Shown here: positions 1 to 7,751 of the stretch, piece by piece
Layout of the letters: each line of letters begins with the position of its first letter
How positions within the stretch are numbered: the first letter of the stretch is position 1
Source: an uncultured Verrucomicrobia subdivision 3 bacterium
Lineage (GTDB): Bacteria; Verrucomicrobiota; Verrucomicrobiia; Limisphaerales; UBA11358
DNA: 64,000 bases
Reading direction: 5' to 3'
Assembly (NCBI GenBank): GCA_903884535.1
Contig: CAISEZ010000071.1
Location: 1-64,000 of the forward strand
The notes under the pieces: generated by a model
Told to the model about the DNA's origin: nothing
Seen by the model: the letters and a program-made list of their open reading frames with translations, nothing else
Database searches by the model: none
Position numbers and translations under genes: made by a program

Positions 1-130
1 CAACTTTCCGTCAGCCCAGCGGTCGGATTTCGGCCTCGGTTGGGACAAACGTTACTGCTGTTCCCACGCCGATTTCTGAAAATTTCACCCATAAAAATTG
101 CAGGTCCGAAAATTCACCCGTAGTTCAACA
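1..130. mobile_element. Terminus of an IS21-like insertion element (partial)
   Basis: The sequence up to about 130 does not belong to the beta-helix gene that follows. It ends in TTCAACA (reverse complement TGTTGAA) and carries two direct copies of GAAAATT(T)CACCC, at 78-90 and 108-119, about 30 bp apart. Multiple short subterminal repeats and a TGTTGA-type tip are typical of IS21-family ends. Directly after 130 the coding frame of the downstream gene becomes open. I infer that an IS inserted into that gene. No transposase domain can be recognised in the visible 130 bases, so the family call is tentative. Confidence 0.5.
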
Positions 131-168
131 GACTGTTAGGTTCCGGTCCAAATATCTTTACGGGCACG

Positions 169-3100
169 GTGACGTATGGCGGCACGGCCGGCGTGACGGG
201 CACCTCGGCGGCATTTGTGGCGGGCGTGTTGTCCAGCGCCAGCGTGACGGCACCCAATGGTGGCAACAGTTTGACGGTGACGGTGAACGATGGCTCAGGC
301 CATACCGGAAGTCAGACCATCGCCACGATCAACCTGATTTACCATTACCGGACCGCCGCCGGCTTTGTCAGCGGCAATTGGAGTGACTTTAATACCTGGG
401 AATACTCAACGGATGGAGGAAGCACATGGACCCAATCCACCTCGACCACGCCCGACTCCACGTCTGACACGATTGAAATCCGCACCGGAAATGTGGCCGT
501 GGACGCGGCGACTTTGACGGTGGATCAAGTCACCATTGATGCCACGGCCACGGTGACAGTCAACAGCGGAAACGTGCTGACCATCGCCACCGGCGGGCTT
601 ACCGTGGCGGCGAATGGCACGCTCGCCTGCGCCGGCACCGGAGCGATCAATATCAATGCCTCCTCCACGCTTGTGAACAACGGCACGGTGAATTACACCA
701 GCACGACGCTGATGGGTGGTTCTTCTTCAGGCTCTTTCACCCAAGGCGCGAATGCCACGTTTAATTTCGCAGGAGCTTCCATTACTCCGGCACTTACGGC
801 GACTGCGAGCGGCAACACGGTCAATTATACTACCGGCACCGGACAAACGGTTAAGCCAACAACCTATGTGAATCTGACCTTCTCCGGCAGCGGCGCGATG
901 ACAAGCAGCAGCAGCGTGACTGTGACTGGCAACTTGACTATGAAGGCTGCTGTCACACTATCCAGTTCGCCTACCTATACGGGTGCGGGTGCCTTGATAT
1001 ATGATGGAGTCACCATGACGGTTGGGAAGGAGCTTGTAGCGAATGCTCCGGTTACGCTTCAGAATGGCAGTGTTATATCGCTGGCTGGCTCAAATTTTGC
1101 CACGACTGGCAATTTTACTGTCGGTGTGAATTGCACGTTTGATACTACCGTAAGCAGAAAATTAACAGTCAACACGCCTGGCATTCTTGACGTATCTGGG
1201 ACCTATATTTCAAGAGACGGTTCTAGCGACGGAACAACTGGAACTGGAAGCTGTAATATTGAAAGTGGCGGTGTTTTTCAGTGTAACGACACTCATACTA
1301 CGTTGACCATTGCCAGTGTGACTGTGAAAAGTGGCGGCATTGTTCAGGTGCTCGCAAACACGACCGTGCCGACTGCGACATGGCAGAGTGGTTCAGAGCT
1401 TCAACTGAAAAATAATGGGACGCTGCTGGGAACAGGAATGGCGCAAACCTTTGACAAGATTACAGTCAATTCTGCAGGCACGGTTACGCTCCCCGCGTCA
1501 GCCGCCCCGACCGTGAATAACACGCTGACGATCACTGCCGGCGCGTTGGCTGATGGTGGAAATACCATTACCGCCAAAGCCAATGTGTCCAATTTCGGCA
1601 CGCATACTGGCGCGGGCAAAATTTCACTTACCGGAGGATCGGCTCAACATCAGCTTTCCGGCACGGGTGCTTACTCAAATCTGGAATTGAATGATGCCAA
1701 CGGCGCGGCCATCGCCAGTGGAACATCAACCATCAACGGCACGCTCACACTTACCACCGGCACATTCAGCAATGCAGGCAGTATCACAATGGCTGCCGCT
1801 TCAACCATTTCCCGCGCCACGGGCTCTTTGGATGCATCGCCTACATTTGGCGCGTCGGTAAAAGTGACCTATACCGGTTCTACCTCCATAACCACCGGCA
1901 ATGAAATACCATCTGTAGCGGGTGTTTTGAGCATACTTACCGCCAACAACACAGGCACTACGGGTGTAACGCTTGGCGGCAACGTTACCATCAACGGTGC
2001 TTCCGCCGTTGGGGCTTCCGGTGTCCTGACCGTGCCTGGTTCTACAACTCTTGAAATCGCTTCAGGAGGAACTTTGGTAGTCAACGCGAGCGGCCTGGTA
2101 GCTGTGCAGTCAGGTGGTATTTTGAAGAATTCCGGGGCGGCAAGCGATATTACGTCCACGGCGACTACTTTGACCTTAGCTTCTACAGCCATCTACCAGC
2201 ACAATCCTGCAAGTGGAGGCGGGACCATTCCGACTGCTGGATGGAATGCAAATTCCACCTGTGCGATCATCGGCGCGCTGTCGAGCGCGCCAGGTGGCCT
2301 TGCCCAGACATTCGGGAACTTTACCTGGGATACTGCCACCCAGTCGGCCAACATTGGACTTGGACTGAGTGCCAGCACATTTAACGTCGGCGGCACTCTT
2401 ACCATGAACAATTCCGGCAGTAGTAAGCGGGTTTCTATTGCAAGCACGGGAAGTCCCACGATAAGCGTCGGAAATTTGGTGGTTTCAGGGGGCGAACTGG
2501 ACTTTACAACCGGTGCCGGAATTCCGGTTGTTACCGTAACGGGCAATGTGACTTTGAGCGGCGGGGGCATACTTGCTCCAGTTAATGGCGGAACGAGCGC
2601 GAGCTTAAATGTTGGCGGCAACTGGGCGAACAGCGGAACATTCACGTCAGCCGGCAGCACGGTCACGTTCAATGGCACAGCTGCCCAATCCATTGGCGGC
2701 AGTGGCATCACCACCTTCAACAATGTGACCATCGCCAACACCGCGCAGCCGGTCTCTTTGGGCATCAATGAGACGGTCAGCGGCACGCTGACGGTCAATG
2801 CGAGCGCAAACTTGGACTTTAACAGCATGATCCTTACGACGTCCCACGCCCCGGTATTGAATGGCGGCTTGACGATGGAAGTCACCAAGAGCGGTTCGTT
2901 ATCCGGCTCGCAACTGGCGCAAACCGCCGGGGCGCTCACCTATGGCGGCACGTTGACGGTCAACCTGCTCAGCGGCACGTTGGCCAGCGGTGACACCGTA
3001 ACATTGTTTAGTAGCACGAGAACGGGCCATGGCTACAGCGGCTATTTCAGCAGCGTCACCGTGCCGGCCGTTCCTAGCGGGACTTCCTGGGATACCAATG

Positions 3101-3666
3101 ATCTGCGCACCGCCGGCGTGCTGGACATTTATCCATTCACAACTACTTCTCTGACTGCGTCCACGCCGATGAACACGGCGGCAGTGATTGCGCCCCTCAA
3201 GCTGGCTAATCACGTCACCGCTTCCCGGGCGTCAACTCTCACGGACAACAAGGTGACGTTGGTGACTACGCCGTCACACGGCAGTGCCAGCGTGAGCAGC
3301 GGTGTTTTGACCTATACCCCGACGGGAGGTTATACAGGCAGCGACAGTTTCACCTGCACTTTCCAAGACGGACATGGTTGGCAGACGATGGCGGTGAGCG
3401 CGACGGTTGGTTCCGGCACGGGCCAGTCACCCAACGCGGTTTATACGGGCACCAGCGGCGGAAATTTCGTGGTGAATTTTGCTGGCATCCCCGGCGACAC
3501 CTACACGGTGGAGTCCGGTCCATCGGCGAGCGGTCCGTGGACGAAATTGGCGAACTACACCGCCCCGTCTGATAATGGTCAGGGCTTTGGCATCGGGGTG
3601 TTTCAAGTGAGCGATCCGATGAGCAACGGGGCCGGCTTTTACCGCACGGTTTATCCCAGCTACTGA
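169..3666 (+). CDS. Large secreted beta-helix/autotransporter-type repeat protein, 5'-truncated
   Basis: The ORF is rich in Gly, Thr, Ser and Ala. It is built of short beta-strand repeats of the type LTVxxGxLxxGGNTIT, typical of right-handed beta-helix adhesins and passenger domains. Near the C-terminus (about residues 1010-1090) is a cadherin/Ig-like block (TLTDNKVTLVTTPSHG... GYTGSDSFTCTFQDGHG). A short beta-rich module ending FYRTVYPSY follows, of a kind common at the ends of Verrucomicrobia surface proteins. No signal peptide is present. The reading frame stays open and gene-like upstream of the annotated GTG, back to about 133, and stops at a TAG at 121-123. This is the point where IS-like sequence begins, so the true N-terminus is missing. 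The remnant is probably not secreted. Function is unknown; surface or extracellular binding is an inference. Confidence 0.8.
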   Translation: MTYGGTAGVTGTSAAFVAGVLSSASVTAPNGGNSLTVTVNDGSGHTGSQTIATINLIYHYRTAAGFVSGNWSDFNTWEYSTDGGSTWTQSTSTTPDSTSDTIEIRTGNVAVDAATLTVDQVTIDATATVTVNSGNVLTIATGGLTVAANGTLACAGTGAININASSTLVNNGTVNYTSTTLMGGSSSGSFTQGANATFNFAGASITPALTATASGNTVNYTTGTGQTVKPTTYVNLTFSGSGAMTSSSSVTVTGNLTMKAAVTLSSSPTYTGAGALIYDGVTMTVGKELVANAPVTLQNGSVISLAGSNFATTGNFTVGVNCTFDTTVSRKLTVNTPGILDVSGTYISRDGSSDGTTGTGSCNIESGGVFQCNDTHTTLTIASVTVKSGGIVQVLANTTVPTATWQSGSELQLKNNGTLLGTGMAQTFDKITVNSAGTVTLPASAAPTVNNTLTITAGALADGGNTITAKANVSNFGTHTGAGKISLTGGSAQHQLSGTGAYSNLELNDANGAAIASGTSTINGTLTLTTGTFSNAGSITMAAASTISRATGSLDASPTFGASVKVTYTGSTSITTGNEIPSVAGVLSILTANNTGTTGVTLGGNVTINGASAVGASGVLTVPGSTTLEIASGGTLVVNASGLVAVQSGGILKNSGAASDITSTATTLTLASTAIYQHNPASGGGTIPTAGWNANSTCAIIGALSSAPGGLAQTFGNFTWDTATQSANIGLGLSASTFNVGGTLTMNNSGSSKRVSIASTGSPTISVGNLVVSGGELDFTTGAGIPVVTVTGNVTLSGGGILAPVNGGTSASLNVGGNWANSGTFTSAGSTVTFNGTAAQSIGGSGITTFNNVTIANTAQPVSLGINETVSGTLTVNASANLDFNSMILTTSHAPVLNGGLTMEVTKSGSLSGSQLAQTAGALTYGGTLTVNLLSGTLASGDTVTLFSSTRTGHGYSGYFSSVTVPAVPSGTSWDTNDLRTAGVLDIYPFTTTSLTASTPMNTAAVIAPLKLANHVTASRASTLTDNKVTLVTTPSHGSASVSSGVLTYTPTGGYTGSDSFTCTFQDGHGWQTMAVSATVGSGTGQSPNAVYTGTSGGNFVVNFAGIPGDTYTVESGPSASGPWTKLANYTAPSDNGQGFGIGVFQVSDPMSNGAGFYRTVYPSY

Positions 3667-3683
3667 AACGCGCAGACAAAACC

Positions 3684-3863
3684 TCAACTTTTCAAATCTA
3701 TGAAAACCATCAGCGGCTCAATCAGCCCGACTTCGGGCAGCGAGTCCACGATGGCTTTGAACCGTCGGATGTTCGTGTGATCTTTGATGACCTTCGTCGG
3801 CAGCAGTTTCGCCACGTCCACCACTTGCTTCCGCATCTCGAATGCAATTTTGCCGGCGCTCAT
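3684..3863 (-). pseudogene. Truncated second ParB/RepB-like protein, N-terminal 59 aa
   Basis: This reading frame is absent from the ORF track. It begins at an ATG overlapping the stop of the preceding ParB-like gene by four bases (ATGA). It encodes about 54 plausible residues, MSAGKIAFEMRKQVVDVAKL... RRFKAIVDSLPEVGLIEPLMVF, then ends in IDLKS and TGA. The segment RRFKAIVDSLPEVGLIEPLMVF resembles the first conserved box of ParB-N domains (a position-and-direction strand, then GLIEPxxV). The later boxes (GxxRxxA and ENxxR) are absent. The gene was therefore cut at about 3690-3700, roughly 20-30 bp from the end of the neighbouring beta-helix gene. The junction marks a truncated edge of the recombinase element. 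That it was a second ParB-like gene is an inference from this short match. Confidence 0.6.
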
Positions 3864-4750
3864 GCCGCCTCCAGTTGTTTTTCCGTGACCCGGCTCCAGA
3901 TGTCTTTGGGCATGGTTCCCAATTTTTCCGCCCGCAACAGCGTCACGAAATGTTCATCGGCCACCAGCCGCCGCAACGCCGCCACTAAAAACAATACTTT
4001 TTCTTCGCAGAATCGTGCCTTCTTGACCATCAACCGCTGCTTCTGGCTTTCCCGGCGATAGGCATTTACCAGACTGTCGGCGCTCGTGGCCGGCTGTTTG
4101 GAACTGTGCGGCCCGTTGCCGCGCTGCCGGCCAATCAACCGCCGCCGGTCCATCACGCGCCGGATCATCCGCAGTGCATTCTGTGTCAGTTGCTTTTTTT
4201 CGCACGCCTTCAATAGCTCGCGCTGCATTTCAATCCCTTCCGTGCGCGCAATCTCCACGGCCACGCCGACGGGAATCCGCCCGTTCAAGGCCGCATCCAA
4301 AAGCCGTGTTTCGCCCGACTTTTTGAGCGTGAGCAGGTCATGGATACTGGTCGGGTCCATGTCAATGCGGGCGCTGATTTGTTTCAGAGTTAATCCCTCC
4401 TTTTTCAAACGCTCGATTTCTGTCAGCATTTCAATCGGCGCGGGATTGCGCCGTGCCATGTTCTCCGCCAGGCTGCACAACAGCCGGTCTTCCTTGCTGA
4501 TCCGCACCACCACCGCTGGAATTTCGGTATAACCCAGCACCCGGAACGCTTCGATGCGTCCTTGTCCGCAAACCAGGTCATACGTCGGTCCTTCGCCCTC
4601 GTCGGCCTCCCGCTCGCTGACTTTGATCGGCTTTTTTAATCCTTGATTCTTGATGCTTTGCACAATCATCGCGAACCTCTTTGCATCCCGGTGCCGGTGA
4701 TTCAGGATGCGGATTTGGTCGAGCGGAATCATTTTTATTTCATCGTTCAT
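3860..4750 (-). CDS. ParB/RepB-like nuclease-fold protein in recombinase operon
   Basis: The 296-aa protein has a ParB-N domain at about 5-110. Visible motifs are MIPLDQIRILNHRHRD (box I), CGQGRIEAFRVLG (the GxxRxxA-like box II) and SLAENMARR (the ENxxR box III). These are the elements that form the CTP-binding pocket in ParB proteins. A helix-turn-helix-like region follows (LTLKQISARIDMDPTSIHDLL, about 120-140). The C-terminal helical region (KQRLMVKKARFCEEKVLFLVAALRRL, LGTMPKDIWSRV) resembles the plasmid RepB C-terminal family. The start overlaps the recombinase stop by 11 bp and the stop overlaps the next gene by 4 bp, which suggests translational coupling. A role as DNA-binding accessory to the recombinase, or in partition of an excised element, is an inference. 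No ParA is nearby. Confidence 0.82.
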   Translation of the reverse strand: MNDEIKMIPLDQIRILNHRHRDAKRFAMIVQSIKNQGLKKPIKVSEREADEGEGPTYDLVCGQGRIEAFRVLGYTEIPAVVVRISKEDRLLCSLAENMARRNPAPIEMLTEIERLKKEGLTLKQISARIDMDPTSIHDLLTLKKSGETRLLDAALNGRIPVGVAVEIARTEGIEMQRELLKACEKKQLTQNALRMIRRVMDRRRLIGRQRGNGPHSSKQPATSADSLVNAYRRESQKQRLMVKKARFCEEKVLFLVAALRRLVADEHFVTLLRAEKLGTMPKDIWSRVTEKQLEAA

Positions 4751-6293
4751 GGTCGTCCTCCAAATTGATGCGTTCCATCAGGCTGAAAAAATAATCCAGT
4801 GAGTCGCAGCGGTAGGTGTCGAGATAAATGCCATTGGCTTCCGCCACACGCAGGTTTTCCCAAGTCATATCTAGGCCGGGCAGCAAATAGTAATCCTGAA
4901 TGCCGTGGTTGGTGAAATCCATCCGCACGGCAATCGTGATGTCCGGTTTCAATCCTTCATCCAGCCGGATCAACCAGCGCGACGTTCCGGCGGCGGTGGA
5001 AGTGTGCCGGCACAGCACAACGGACACCCGCAGTTCGCCGTTCACCAGCAGCAGGTCCGTTTCGTCGTCTTGGATGGCCGTGCCGCCCTGGGCCATGATT
5101 TGTTTAACCACCGACGCCACGAGGTCCGGTCGCAGTTGGCGCAGCCGCCGGTTTTCCTCGATGAAACTGAAATCTATGCCGGGATCATAGCCGATGAGCT
5201 TGTAGGCATTGATGAGTGACCCGAACCGATGCCCAAAGGCTGCGCTTGACGGCAGCCCTTCCGTCTCATCAATCAGGATGCCCGAAATGCGGCCGTGCTG
5301 TTTGAATAGTTCGCGCAGCTTTTCCAGCATTTCTTCATTCGTCAATTTCTGGCTCCGCGCCAGGATGATTTCTTGTGCCCGTAAAAATATGTCCCGCTCG
5401 ACGATTCCTCGATAAGCCCCTTCCTTGCGAACCCATTTGTCTGGTGGATTGTTGACATGCTTCTTCTTCAGCTTGCACGAGGTGCGGTGATACACGTTGT
5501 TGCCAATGTATTTTTCGTTGATCAGCACTTCATGCACCGTCCCCCGGTTCCATTCCCGTCCAAAGTCAGTCTTGATACCTTGCGCGTTGAGGAGGGCGGC
5601 AATCTCAGTTTCCAATTTTTCTTCGGTGACGAATGCCTGATACATCCAGCGAACGGTTTTGACTTCTTCGTCCGGCCCTGGCTCCAGTATCACGCGGTCA
5701 GTCTGGATGCTTTTGTGTTCACCCATCTTGAGTTCGCCTTTCCGGTTGCCGCCACCGTCAATCAGCACCCGCCGCAGACCGAAACCGGCCGTGCCGCCTT
5801 GCCGGTAGCCCAGCGTCACCAGCCGGCAGGCCCATTGAAAAACTTTCGTGGAAAGCTCGCGGCTATATTCGCCCGCCATCATCCGTTTCACGCCCTTGAT
5901 GATGGTGCTCACCGGCGTGCCGTCGTTCTCGAATTGTTCCGCGCAGTAATGCACGGCTACGCCGGCACGTCGGCAGACAAATTCATAATGCGCGCTTTCA
6001 TCCGCATCCTGAAACCGCCCCCACCGGCTCACGTCATAGACCAGGATGCTGGAATAATCGGCCTTGCCCTCCTCGACATCGCGGATCATTTGCGCCAGCG
6101 AATCCCGGCCCTCGATGTTCAGCCCGCTTTTCCCGTCATCGGAATAATCCTTAACAATCTCCAGCCCGCGCACGTTCGCATACGCGAGAATCACATCCCG
6201 CTGGTTGCTCGTCGAATACTGCTGATGCTCCGTGGACATGCGCACATACAGCGCCGCCCGCTTGGCCCGAAGTTGTTCGTCATCCCGGCTCAT
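4740..6293 (-). CDS. Large serine recombinase (resolvase/invertase family)
   Basis: I chose the ATG at 6293, giving MSRDDEQLRAKRAALYVRMS and 517 aa; the longer ORF has an implausible N-terminus. The resolvase catalytic domain occupies about 15-160. The nucleophile serine lies in YVRMSTEHQ, and DGKSG, YDVSRWGRF and ELSTKVFQ are also visible. The Recombinase domain follows at about 175-300 (GGTAGFGLRR, WNRGTVHEVLINEKYIGN). Next is a short domain (LTNEEMLEKLRELFKQHGRIS... FGSLINAYKLIGYDP) of a kind seen in other serine recombinases. The last roughly 130 residues are unassigned. The protein would catalyse site-specific integration, excision or inversion. The 4-bp ATGA overlap with the upstream mini-ORF and the 11-bp overlap with the ParB-like gene place it in one operon. 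Confidence 0.9.
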   Translation of the reverse strand: MSRDDEQLRAKRAALYVRMSTEHQQYSTSNQRDVILAYANVRGLEIVKDYSDDGKSGLNIEGRDSLAQMIRDVEEGKADYSSILVYDVSRWGRFQDADESAHYEFVCRRAGVAVHYCAEQFENDGTPVSTIIKGVKRMMAGEYSRELSTKVFQWACRLVTLGYRQGGTAGFGLRRVLIDGGGNRKGELKMGEHKSIQTDRVILEPGPDEEVKTVRWMYQAFVTEEKLETEIAALLNAQGIKTDFGREWNRGTVHEVLINEKYIGNNVYHRTSCKLKKKHVNNPPDKWVRKEGAYRGIVERDIFLRAQEIILARSQKLTNEEMLEKLRELFKQHGRISGILIDETEGLPSSAAFGHRFGSLINAYKLIGYDPGIDFSFIEENRRLRQLRPDLVASVVKQIMAQGGTAIQDDETDLLLVNGELRVSVVLCRHTSTAAGTSRWLIRLDEGLKPDITIAVRMDFTNHGIQDYYLLPGLDMTWENLRVAEANGIYLDTYRCDSLDYFFSLMERINLEDDHER

Positions 6294-6472
6294 GATTCGC
6301 CATCGGTTGCCACGCTTACGATTTTCAGGCCGCGCTGCCGCGCATACCGGCGGATCACCTTCAGTTGGGCGGCGACAGAATGATCCAGTTGCCGCCCGGA
6401 TTTGCGCCCGTAAGCGGCAGTTCGATGTGTTCGTTTTTTCATGGCTTGATAATTCCACTTATCAGGAATCAA
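6290..6472 (-). CDS. 60-aa resolvase-like mini-protein upstream of the recombinase
   Basis: This small ORF ends in TGA overlapping the recombinase ATG (ATGA, 6290-6293). Its core, RTAAYGRKSGRQLDHSVAAQ followed by LKVIRRYARQRGLKIVSVATDGES, aligns by eye with the first about 55 residues of the large recombinase (RAALYVRMSTEHQQYSTSNQ ... YANVRGLEIVKDYSDDGKS). The match includes the position of the catalytic serine (GRKS versus VRMS). It stops right after the DGxS motif, so it cannot hold a full catalytic domain. A second in-frame Met (MKKRTHRTAAYGRKS) gives a 50-aa alternative start. It could be a genuine conserved accessory peptide or the remnant of a tandem duplication. The tight coupling favours translation; function is unknown. 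Confidence 0.6.
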   Translation of the reverse strand: MIPDKWNYQAMKKRTHRTAAYGRKSGRQLDHSVAAQLKVIRRYARQRGLKIVSVATDGES

Positions 6473-6527
6473 AAACCATGATAACGGCGGCTGACCGTAG
6501 AATCTAACTGGATTTGTAACGCAACCG

Positions 6528-6779
6528 TTATGCGGTGCGTTTGCGTCGCCAGTAATCGGGATGTTTTTTGCGCCACTCTTGGACGCGCAGCACGTTGGCC
6601 GGGCCGCGCCAGTGATCCCAATTTACGGGTTGGGCCAGCCAGCGCTTGTAGCTCGCGATTTTGCGCGCCTTTTGGCAGCGTTGCTTGGAGCAGTAGCGCT
6701 GGTGAAAAGCGGCTTTGGGATCCGGCGTGAACCATTGCTGGCAGCCGGCACATAATTTGCGGAGATGCTTTTTTTGCAC
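6528..6779 (-). CDS. Small zinc-finger-like protein at the head of the recombinase operon
   Basis: The 83-aa basic protein carries a probable zinc-binding motif, CAGC near the N-terminus and CSKQRC about 17 residues later (CxxC...CxxxxC). Between them sits an aromatic stretch, QQWFTPDPKAAFHQRY. The C-terminal half is rich in Arg, Lys and Trp (VQEWRKKHPDYWRRKRTA). Proteins with this layout occur next to recombinases and transposases in Planctomycetes and Verrucomicrobia, as far as I recall. The start codon is GTG at 6779. It lies beside a run of seven A, so the exact N-terminus is uncertain. The gene is 55 bp upstream of the mini-resolvase ORF in the same direction. DNA binding is an inference. 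Confidence 0.6.
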   Translation of the reverse strand: MQKKHLRKLCAGCQQWFTPDPKAAFHQRYCSKQRCQKARKIASYKRWLAQPVNWDHWRGPANVLRVQEWRKKHPDYWRRKRTA

Positions 6780-7139
6780 CCCGCATTTTCAACCGGTCCG
6801 TTTAGGATCGCAGCTTTGACCACTACGTTTTTTCAGCCAAGCTGACCGATGGACACGCGGCCTGGACAACGACAATCAGCCGATTTTTAATTTTCATTGC
6901 TGCCGTATTACCCTTACGCCGGACGGATCATTTATCTGGCCGGCACGACCTGACACTGTCAGTGAAATTGCCAGTGAAAGCGGTTGAGGAGCGTTGAAAA
7001 ATAGTGGTGAGTTAAAGCAGGTTTCCCTTGTATTCACAGGCGATTTTGCTATTTTATTAGCACTAAATCGTGCCGTCAACCTCGCAGCGCGCTGTTGCTA
7101 CCGGACCCGAATAACGCGCCGGGCATGGCATGGCTTGGC

Positions 7140-7263
7140 GTAGGGCAGATTTTCCAATCTGCCGGTTCACGGAACTTTCCAGTTCCGTGGAGGCGCTCCG
7201 GTTGCGCGAGGAACTGGCGACTGGAAAGTCGCCCGAACCCGCAGGCTGGAAAGCCTGCGCTAC
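7140..7263. repeat. Nested-hairpin dispersed repeat, class A, copy 1
   Basis: The 124-bp element contains four successive perfect hairpins: GCAGATT-TTCC-AATCTGC, GGAACT-TTCC-AGTTCC, GGCGACT-GGAA-AGTCGCC and GCAGGCT-GGAA-AGCCTGC. The two left loops are TTCC and the two right loops are GGAA. The outer ends read GTAGG/GCTAC, so the whole unit is also a large imperfect inverted repeat. Confidence 0.85.
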
Positions 7264-7520
7264 ACGCGCGGCGGTCTTGGCGGGCGGTCACCACCTAGCC
7301 CAAAGCGGAAACTCCTGGCGGAGGGCCACCAGGTAAAGCGAAAGCGAAAAGCGGTATGCGAAAAGTGAATAAATCTTAGCCGCAATAAAGCACAGAAGGC
7401 GCGGGCGAAAAACTTGAAAGTTGAAAACAGAAAGCGGAAATGAAACCGCCAAGACCGGACGGCCCAGCGGTCCGTCCCTACGATGGATGAATCGGCTTAC
7501 GCTGACGGCCACTCCTTGGC

Positions 7521-7644
7521 GTAGGGCAGATTTTCCAATCTGCCGGTTCACGGAACTTTCCAGTTCCGTGGAGGCGCTTGGGTCGCGCGCGGAACTGGCG
7601 GTTGGAAAACCGCCTCAACCGGCAGGCTGGAAAGCCTGCCCTAC
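7521..7644. repeat. Nested-hairpin dispersed repeat, class A, copy 2
   Basis: This copy has the same length (124 bp) and architecture as the copy at 7140. Several stem positions differ with compensation: the third hairpin is GGCGGTT-GGAA-AACCGCC here and GGCGACT-GGAA-AGTCGCC in copy 1. The outer ends read GTAGGGCAG and CTGCCCTAC, a perfect 9-bp terminal inversion. Confidence 0.85.
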
Positions 7645-7751
7645 ATGGTCTTTGCAGACGGCCTCCAAAAGGACGCCGCGCCGCGTGTGGCTGCGCGCTG
7701 GCGCGAAATATTCCTTTTGGGAAAACCGGTTTTCAGATTTAAGCTTCGGCC

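Larger units (their letters stand above)
6780..7751. other. Non-coding stretch between recombinase element and toxin-antitoxin genes
   Basis: No ORF here has recognisable protein features; the listed short ORFs are fragments running across repeats. The stretch holds two copies of a 124-bp hairpin repeat (annotated separately). Between them is a smaller inverted repeat, GGACGG...CCGTCC (7457-7477). A 13-bp palindrome CTGACACTGTCAG lies at 6950-6962, followed by two direct CAGTGAAA copies 12 bp apart. The palindrome and direct repeats could be protein-binding or recombination sites for the adjacent recombinase, but nothing in the sequence proves this. Confidence 0.5.

Noticed and set aside
5457-6383. 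308-aa plus-strand ORF opposite the serine recombinase
   Set aside because: It has low-complexity His/Arg/Phe composition and no motifs. It is the antisense shadow of a gene with clear catalytic motifs.
4740-6458. Extended 572-aa start of the recombinase
   Set aside because: The extra N-terminal about 55 residues are unrelated to recombinases and overlap the mini-resolvase ORF. The ATG at 6293 in the ATGA overlap is preferred.
7140-7644. Possible CRISPR array from repeated short palindromes
   Set aside because: There are only two neighbouring 124-bp copies with a 257-bp gap, internal hairpins instead of short uniform repeats and spacers, and no cas genes.
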